64,000 nucleotides of DNA from Hymenobacter psychrophilus (lineage in GTDB: Bacteria; Bacteroidota; Bacteroidia; Cytophagales; Hymenobacteraceae), in NCBI RefSeq assembly GCF_900107135.1, contig NZ_FNOV01000003.1, forward strand, positions 62,001 through 126,000. The letters run 5' to 3'. Position 1 is the stretch's first letter. Each line of letters opens with the position of its first letter. The notes beneath the pieces were generated by a model. It worked only from the letters and a program-made list of their open reading frames with translations. It did no database searches and had not been told where the DNA came from. The position numbers and the translations under genes are program-made. Below, one piece after another: positions 60,603 to 64,000 of the stretch.

Positions 60603-60624
60603 CTGGCGCTGGGCCAAAGGGAGC

Positions 60625-61443
60625 CTAAATCAGCTGGCTATTATTAAGCATTGTGCTCATGGCCACATCCTGGTTCAGGTACTTGGATGAATAGCGGGTA
60701 TCGGGGCCATTAATAAACATGGCCGTCTGGCCGCCGATGCTTTCAATGATGGCATCCTTCTGGTCCATGGGCAGTGCCGGGCAACCCAGGCTACGGCCCA
60801 GGCGGCCGTTTTGGCGGATGAATTCCTCGCTCACATAGTCGGCGCCGTGCATTACCACGGAGCGCATCAGCGCGTTGGTGTTGTAGCCCTCATCGACGCC
60901 GGCCAGCTTGAGCGAGCGGCCGTGCTTGCCTACATACTCGCCTTCAGTTACGTAGAAGCCAAGACTGCTTTTGTTCGACTCGTTCTCGTTGGAGAAGGTA
61001 GTGGCCATGTTCTCGCCCGAGTTGCGGCCGTGCGCTACCAGCGTATGAAACTTCACCTGCTTGCTTTCCAGATCGAGCACCCACAAGCGCTTTTCGGTAG
61101 ACGGCAGGCTGAAATCGACCACTGTGAGCAGCTGCTTGTCGCTGAGTTGATTTGTTTTTTCGAGGTTGAGGTAGCCAGTCATAGCCTTCTCAAACACTTC
61201 GAAGGTCAGGCCTTGCTCCTCAACCTGCAGGTCGCGGTACAGGCCATGTACTTTCTGGTCGAAGATGGTGGCCTTGGAGATTGCCGCTACAGACACATGG
61301 GTAACTGCGGCCTTGGAGCGCGTAACCGGCGCGGCCAGGGGCGTAGCCAAAAACAAAGCGGCCACGAAGGGCAGCACCCGACGGACCATGCGACGCGACT
61401 TCAGTTTGAGCCGTTGCCGGCGAACCACACTCTTATTTTCCAT
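60625..61443 (-). CDS. murein L,D-transpeptidase catalytic domain protein
   Basis: The 272-residue protein has an N-terminal basic stretch and one membrane segment (about 22-40), then WVLDLESKQVKFHTLVAHGRNSGENMATTFSNENES and MHGADYVSE with the catalytic pattern RSLGCPALP. The SxGC cysteine and the preceding His are those of the YkuD-like enzymes (DUF4846 / PF13645 type). They cross-link or modify peptidoglycan. The chosen ATG at 61443 follows the family. A second copy lies 175 bp upstream on the same strand. Confidence 0.85.
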   Translation of the reverse strand: MENKSVVRRQRLKLKSRRMVRRVLPFVAALFLATPLAAPVTRSKAAVTHVSVAAISKATIFDQKVHGLYRDLQVEEQGLTFEVFEKAMTGYLNLEKTNQLSDKQLLTVVDFSLPSTEKRLWVLDLESKQVKFHTLVAHGRNSGENMATTFSNENESNKSSLGFYVTEGEYVGKHGRSLKLAGVDEGYNTNALMRSVVMHGADYVSEEFIRQNGRLGRSLGCPALPMDQKDAIIESIGGQTAMFINGPDTRYSSKYLNQDVAMSTMLNNSQLI

Positions 61444-61617
61444 CTTCACAGGTCGTTTCAGTTGCAGAAAAGGCACCGCTGCGCACAGCAGGCCAGTTAA
61501 TAAGCTTATACGTAGCAGCCCCGAAGCCGGACGCCGGGAGGCAATGAATTTGGGGGCGGCAGCTCTATAACATAGCGTTTAGCCGATTAATTCCGCAGGC
61601 GCTTTCTCGCCCAAGGT

Positions 61618-62457
61618 CTACTCCCACCCGCGCGCTACCAGCCGCTGGGCTGCCCCGGCCACATCGAGCCATTTAGATTCCAGGCCGGGCCCGCTGAGGT
61701 AGAGGCAGCCACCTTCCCCCAGGGCCCCGATGATGGCGCGGTACTGATCGGGCGGCAGGGCAGGGCAACCACGGCTGTTGCCGGCCTGGCCGTGTTGCGC
61801 CAGGTACGCTTGGCTCACATAGTCGGCGCTATGCAGTACTACGTAGCGGCGTAGCGCGTTGTCGTTCTGGCCCGCATCAAGGCCCCGCAGCCGGCGTGAG
61901 AGGCCGTGCTTGCCCCGGTAGGTGTCTTGGGTACGATAGAAGCCCAGGGAGGTGCAGGCCGATTTTATGGTGTTGGAAAAATGCCGGGCCCGCAGGCCAC
62001 CCGAACCCTGGCCGTGGGCTACGGGGCTCCGGTGCAACACCTGGCCGGCCCGCAAATCGAGCACCCACAAGCGCGGCTCCGAGGAAGGCAGGTCCATATC
62101 GGCCACGGCCAGGATGCCGGAGCGGCTGAGGCGGCCCGCCTGCCGCAGAGCCAGGTAGCCTACGCAGGCGCGCTCCAGCACTTCGGGACGTAAAGCAGCG
62201 GCCTCCGGCCCGAGGCGGCGGCGCAGCTCGGACACGGCGGCGCGTAGCACTGGCGGAATACCGGGTAGCGTTGCGAGGGGCGTAGGGACCAGCGAATCGA
62301 CGGCAACGGGCACCGGCGCTGGCACAGCTACCGCTATGCTTTGGCGGCCCACCGCTACCTCACCGCCCGCCGACTGGCAGCCGGCCACCGCCCCACCTAT
62401 TCCCAACAGGCCCAGCAGCAGGGCAGAAAGGCGGAAAGGCGAAGCGGTGAGTTTCAT
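61618..62457 (-). CDS. murein L,D-transpeptidase catalytic domain lipoprotein (paralogue)
   Basis: The 279-residue protein has a lipoprotein signal ending VAGC with Cys27 and then a domain parallel to the 60625 gene: WVLDLRAGQVLHRSPVAHGQGSGG, VLHSADYVSQAYLAQHG and NSRGCPALP with the active-site Cys. One copy is membrane-anchored and this one lipid-anchored, so they may act at different sites. The tandem order points to an old duplication. Confidence 0.85.
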   Translation of the reverse strand: MKLTASPFRLSALLLGLLGIGGAVAGCQSAGGEVAVGRQSIAVAVPAPVPVAVDSLVPTPLATLPGIPPVLRAAVSELRRRLGPEAAALRPEVLERACVGYLALRQAGRLSRSGILAVADMDLPSSEPRLWVLDLRAGQVLHRSPVAHGQGSGGLRARHFSNTIKSACTSLGFYRTQDTYRGKHGLSRRLRGLDAGQNDNALRRYVVLHSADYVSQAYLAQHGQAGNSRGCPALPPDQYRAIIGALGEGGCLYLSGPGLESKWLDVAGAAQRLVARGWE

Positions 62458-62542
62458 AGGTAACGGCTGGTTCAGGGCCCAAAATCTGCATTTACGCTGC
62501 CGGATGCAAATAAAGGATTCGATAAGTCAAACCCCTGTTCAT

Positions 62543-62577
62543 AAAAAAGCCGCTTTCCGAAGTGGGAAGCGGCTTTC
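62543..62577 (-). terminator. terminator after the small ORF
   Basis: AAAAAAGCCGCTTTCC pairs with GGGAAGCGGCTTT around a short loop. It lies 11 bp downstream of the reverse-strand ORF that ends at 62589. Confidence 0.8.
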
Positions 62578-62588
62578 TAATTTACTTG

Positions 62589-62798
62589 TTACCAGCGTTT
62601 CGCCGAACTGTGAGGCGCAGAGCGGGCATGGGTGCGGCAGCGGGCCTGGGCTTTAATTTCCTGGTGCCGCTGCCGGGTGCCCGGGGGCAGCGGCGGCGGT
62701 GCGCCCGCGTCGAAGACGGGCAGGGAGACAGTACTGGTTAAGGCTTGCCGGATGGCGAATTGAGCATCGGCGGAATTCGTGAAAGAGAAAAAAGACAT
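62589..62798 (-). CDS. possible small protein of 69 residues
   Basis: An ATG-started reverse ORF reads MSFFSFTNSADAQFAIRQAL, then a Pro-rich PPPLPPGTRQRHQ part and a basic, Ala-Arg-Ser C-terminus. It is followed by a good terminator and preceded by AT-richer DNA, which supports transcription. No family is recognised. It might be a peptide gene or a chance ORF. Confidence 0.4.
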   Translation of the reverse strand: MSFFSFTNSADAQFAIRQALTSTVSLPVFDAGAPPPLPPGTRQRHQEIKAQARCRTHARSAPHSSAKRW

Positions 62799-62835
62799 GA
62801 TGCAGTGGAAGTAAAGTTGAGAAATGTGGATTCTG

Positions 62836-62880
62836 AAAGCTGCCCTGCGCAGTTCGCAGCGCAAGTTGCCGGGCAGCTGT
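62836..62880 (-). terminator. hairpin downstream of the TonB-dependent receptor gene
   Basis: AAAGCTGCCC pairs with GGGCAGCTGTTTT, with an additional inner stem. It lies 69 bp after the receptor stop on the reverse strand, so it may end that transcript. Confidence 0.6.
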
Positions 62881-62948
62881 TTTAAGTTATTTGCCTTGGT
62901 TGAACGGCATCGCCGAGACGCAGACAACCGCTCTCCCAGACAGCGAGC

Positions 62949-64000
62949 CTAGAAAAACACGCTGGCGTTGAGCTTAGCGTAGAAGGGCGTGCCGGGCGTG
63001 AAGTGTAGCTCCGATACCGGCGCGGCCTCGTTGCGCAACCGGGTAGTCGTATCAAACTGCGCCTGGTTCCACGCCACATTCAGCAGGTTTTCGATGGAGG
63101 CGCCCACCTGAAAGCGGCTTTTTGTGTAGCTCACCACGGCATCGAGCAGGAAGTAGCCCCGGGCCCGCACCGAGTTGTCCTCGTTGGCTGCCCGCGAATC
63201 GATGTGGCGGTAGCGCAAGCTGGCCCCAAGCCCACCGGGGGCCCGCAGCGTAAGGCCGCCGATGCTGGTGAGGCTGGGGGCCAGCGGAATCCGGTTGGCT
63301 CCGTCGGGCTCATCTACCAGCCGGCCGCGGCTCAGGTTCAGGTCAACATCGGCGAAGAGCAGGCGCGTGAGCTGGTAGCGGGCCGAGAGGTCGAAGCCCA
63401 GGCGGCGGGTGCGGCCCGCGCTTTCCACCACGCCCTCGTCGCCCACATACACCAGCTCATCCTGCAGGTGCAGGACCCACAGCGCAGCATTTACTACCAT
63501 CGCCGGCACGGGCTTGAACGTGCCGCCTACCTCATAGCCGATGGCCCGGGGCAGCACGTTGGCCGTGGCGTTGGAAACCACTGCCCGGGCATCGTTGGAG
63601 TGGAAACCGAAGCCCGAGCGCACGAACAGCTGCACGGCCGGGCTAACATCGTAGTACAGGTTGAGCTTAGGACTAACGCGCCCTTTCCCGGCCTTACCCG
63701 AGGCTGAATCGGCCGCCGTCCGGTCTTCGCGGAACGCAAAGCGGAAGTAGTCGGCCCGCAGGGCGGCGTTGAGTGTAAGCCGGTCGGTGAGGCCGATGGT
63801 GCCCTCAAGGTAGCCGTTGACGTTCTGCTCGTACACCCGACCCGCGCGAATTGTGTCGCGCACCACGCGGCGCACGGAGTTACGCAGGGCAATGTGGGTG
63901 TCGTCGAGGCGGGTGCCGAGGCCGGCCACGGTGCGTAGCATGCGGCTGCCCACCTGCCAGTCGCGGCTGTAGGTGCCGGTATAGCCGTAGAGGTTACGCG
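62949..64000 (-). CDS. TonB-dependent receptor, C-terminal part cut by window edge
   Basis: The reverse frame is open from the right edge. The visible 350 residues show barrel strands of a TonB-dependent receptor: LTLNAALRADYFRF, FVRSGFGFHSNDARAV, VGGTFKPVPAMVVNAALWVL and LRYRHIDSRAANEDNS, ending LNASVFF with an aromatic terminus. It imports a siderophore, vitamin or sugar-bound ligand across the outer membrane with TonB. The plug domain lies outside the window, so the substrate cannot be judged. Confidence 0.88.
   Translation of the reverse strand, partial: RNLYGYTGTYSRDWQVGSRMLRTVAGLGTRLDDTHIALRNSVRRVVRDTIRAGRVYEQNVNGYLEGTIGLTDRLTLNAALRADYFRFAFREDRTAADSASGKAGKGRVSPKLNLYYDVSPAVQLFVRSGFGFHSNDARAVVSNATANVLPRAIGYEVGGTFKPVPAMVVNAALWVLHLQDELVYVGDEGVVESAGRTRRLGFDLSARYQLTRLLFADVDLNLSRGRLVDEPDGANRIPLAPSLTSIGGLTLRAPGGLGASLRYRHIDSRAANEDNSVRARGYFLLDAVVSYTKSRFQVGASIENLLNVAWNQAQFDTTTRLRNEAAPVSELHFTPGTPFYAKLNASVFF

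Overview
The window reads as chromosomal DNA of a GC-rich member of the Bacteroidota, most likely Hymenobacter or a close relative (Cytophagales). The main reasons are two proteins with type IX secretion C-terminal sorting domains, promoters of the Bacteroidota type (TAnnTTTG, sometimes with an upstream TTG), the lack of obvious Shine-Dalgarno sites, a tmRNA whose tag reads GEYSYAMAA, and conserved blocks such as pheT - coiled-coil protein - zapA - rny and cmk - ispH. No prophage, CRISPR array, rRNA or tRNA gene was seen.

Layout. 1-2.8 kb: the start of a probable rfbD, then a two-gene radical-SAM DNA repair or modification pair around a small ORF bracketed by palindromes. 3-8 kb: a BamA/TamA-like barrel, another barrel and a large T9SS-secreted protein. 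8-11.3 kb: a conserved hypothetical, a 12-unit 21-bp tandem array, CvfB-like RNA-binding protein, a Rossmann protein and a small barrel. 11.4-16.2 kb (reverse): OmpH/Skp, then a RimB-like protease - RimK - aspartoacylase-like cluster and a PQQ-type sugar dehydrogenase with a second 21-bp array upstream. 16.5-20.2 kb (reverse): 2TM protein, DUF502, ispH, cmk, a hypothetical and a 52-residue Cys-Pro-Cys peptide. 20-27 kb: adenine deaminase, response regulator, CysK/CBS-like enzyme, sucD, HAD hydrolase and an ATP-grasp protein. 27-31 kb: two related lipoproteins on either side of a MerA-like flavoprotein. 31.5-36.7 kb: rny, zapA, a coiled-coil protein and pheT. 37-46 kb: a T9SS metalloprotease-like protein, DUF1684, radC, a phosphoesterase, lipoproteins and uvsE. 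46.4-54 kb: tmRNA, dnaX, an M16 peptidase and icd. 54-55.4 kb: a small AT-rich islet with a toxin-antitoxin pair whose VapC gene carries a premature stop. 55.4-57.5 kb: a hypothetical gene with the third 21-bp array upstream, and an MscS channel. 57.7-59.2 kb: DUF202, a DinB gene and two decayed genes. 59.3-64 kb: an aminotransferase, two L,D-transpeptidase paralogues, a small ORF and the C-terminal part of a TonB-dependent receptor.

Most genes are housekeeping or cell-envelope genes. TCA-cycle enzymes (sucD, icd), DNA maintenance (dnaX, radC, uvsE, the radical-SAM pair), RNA metabolism (rny, CvfB, tmRNA) and cell-wall or outer-membrane genes lie side by side with little pathway clustering.

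The most unusual non-coding feature is three separate arrays of degenerate tandem repeats. All have an exact 21-bp period with no indels, each has a different unit sequence, and each lies directly upstream of a gene, next to the likely core promoter. Two other signals stand out. One is a ten-A slippery tract in dnaX with stop codons immediately downstream in both alternative frames, which would give a tau/gamma pair. The other is a dense set of long intergenic palindromes in several sequence families, some abutting or supplying stop codons.
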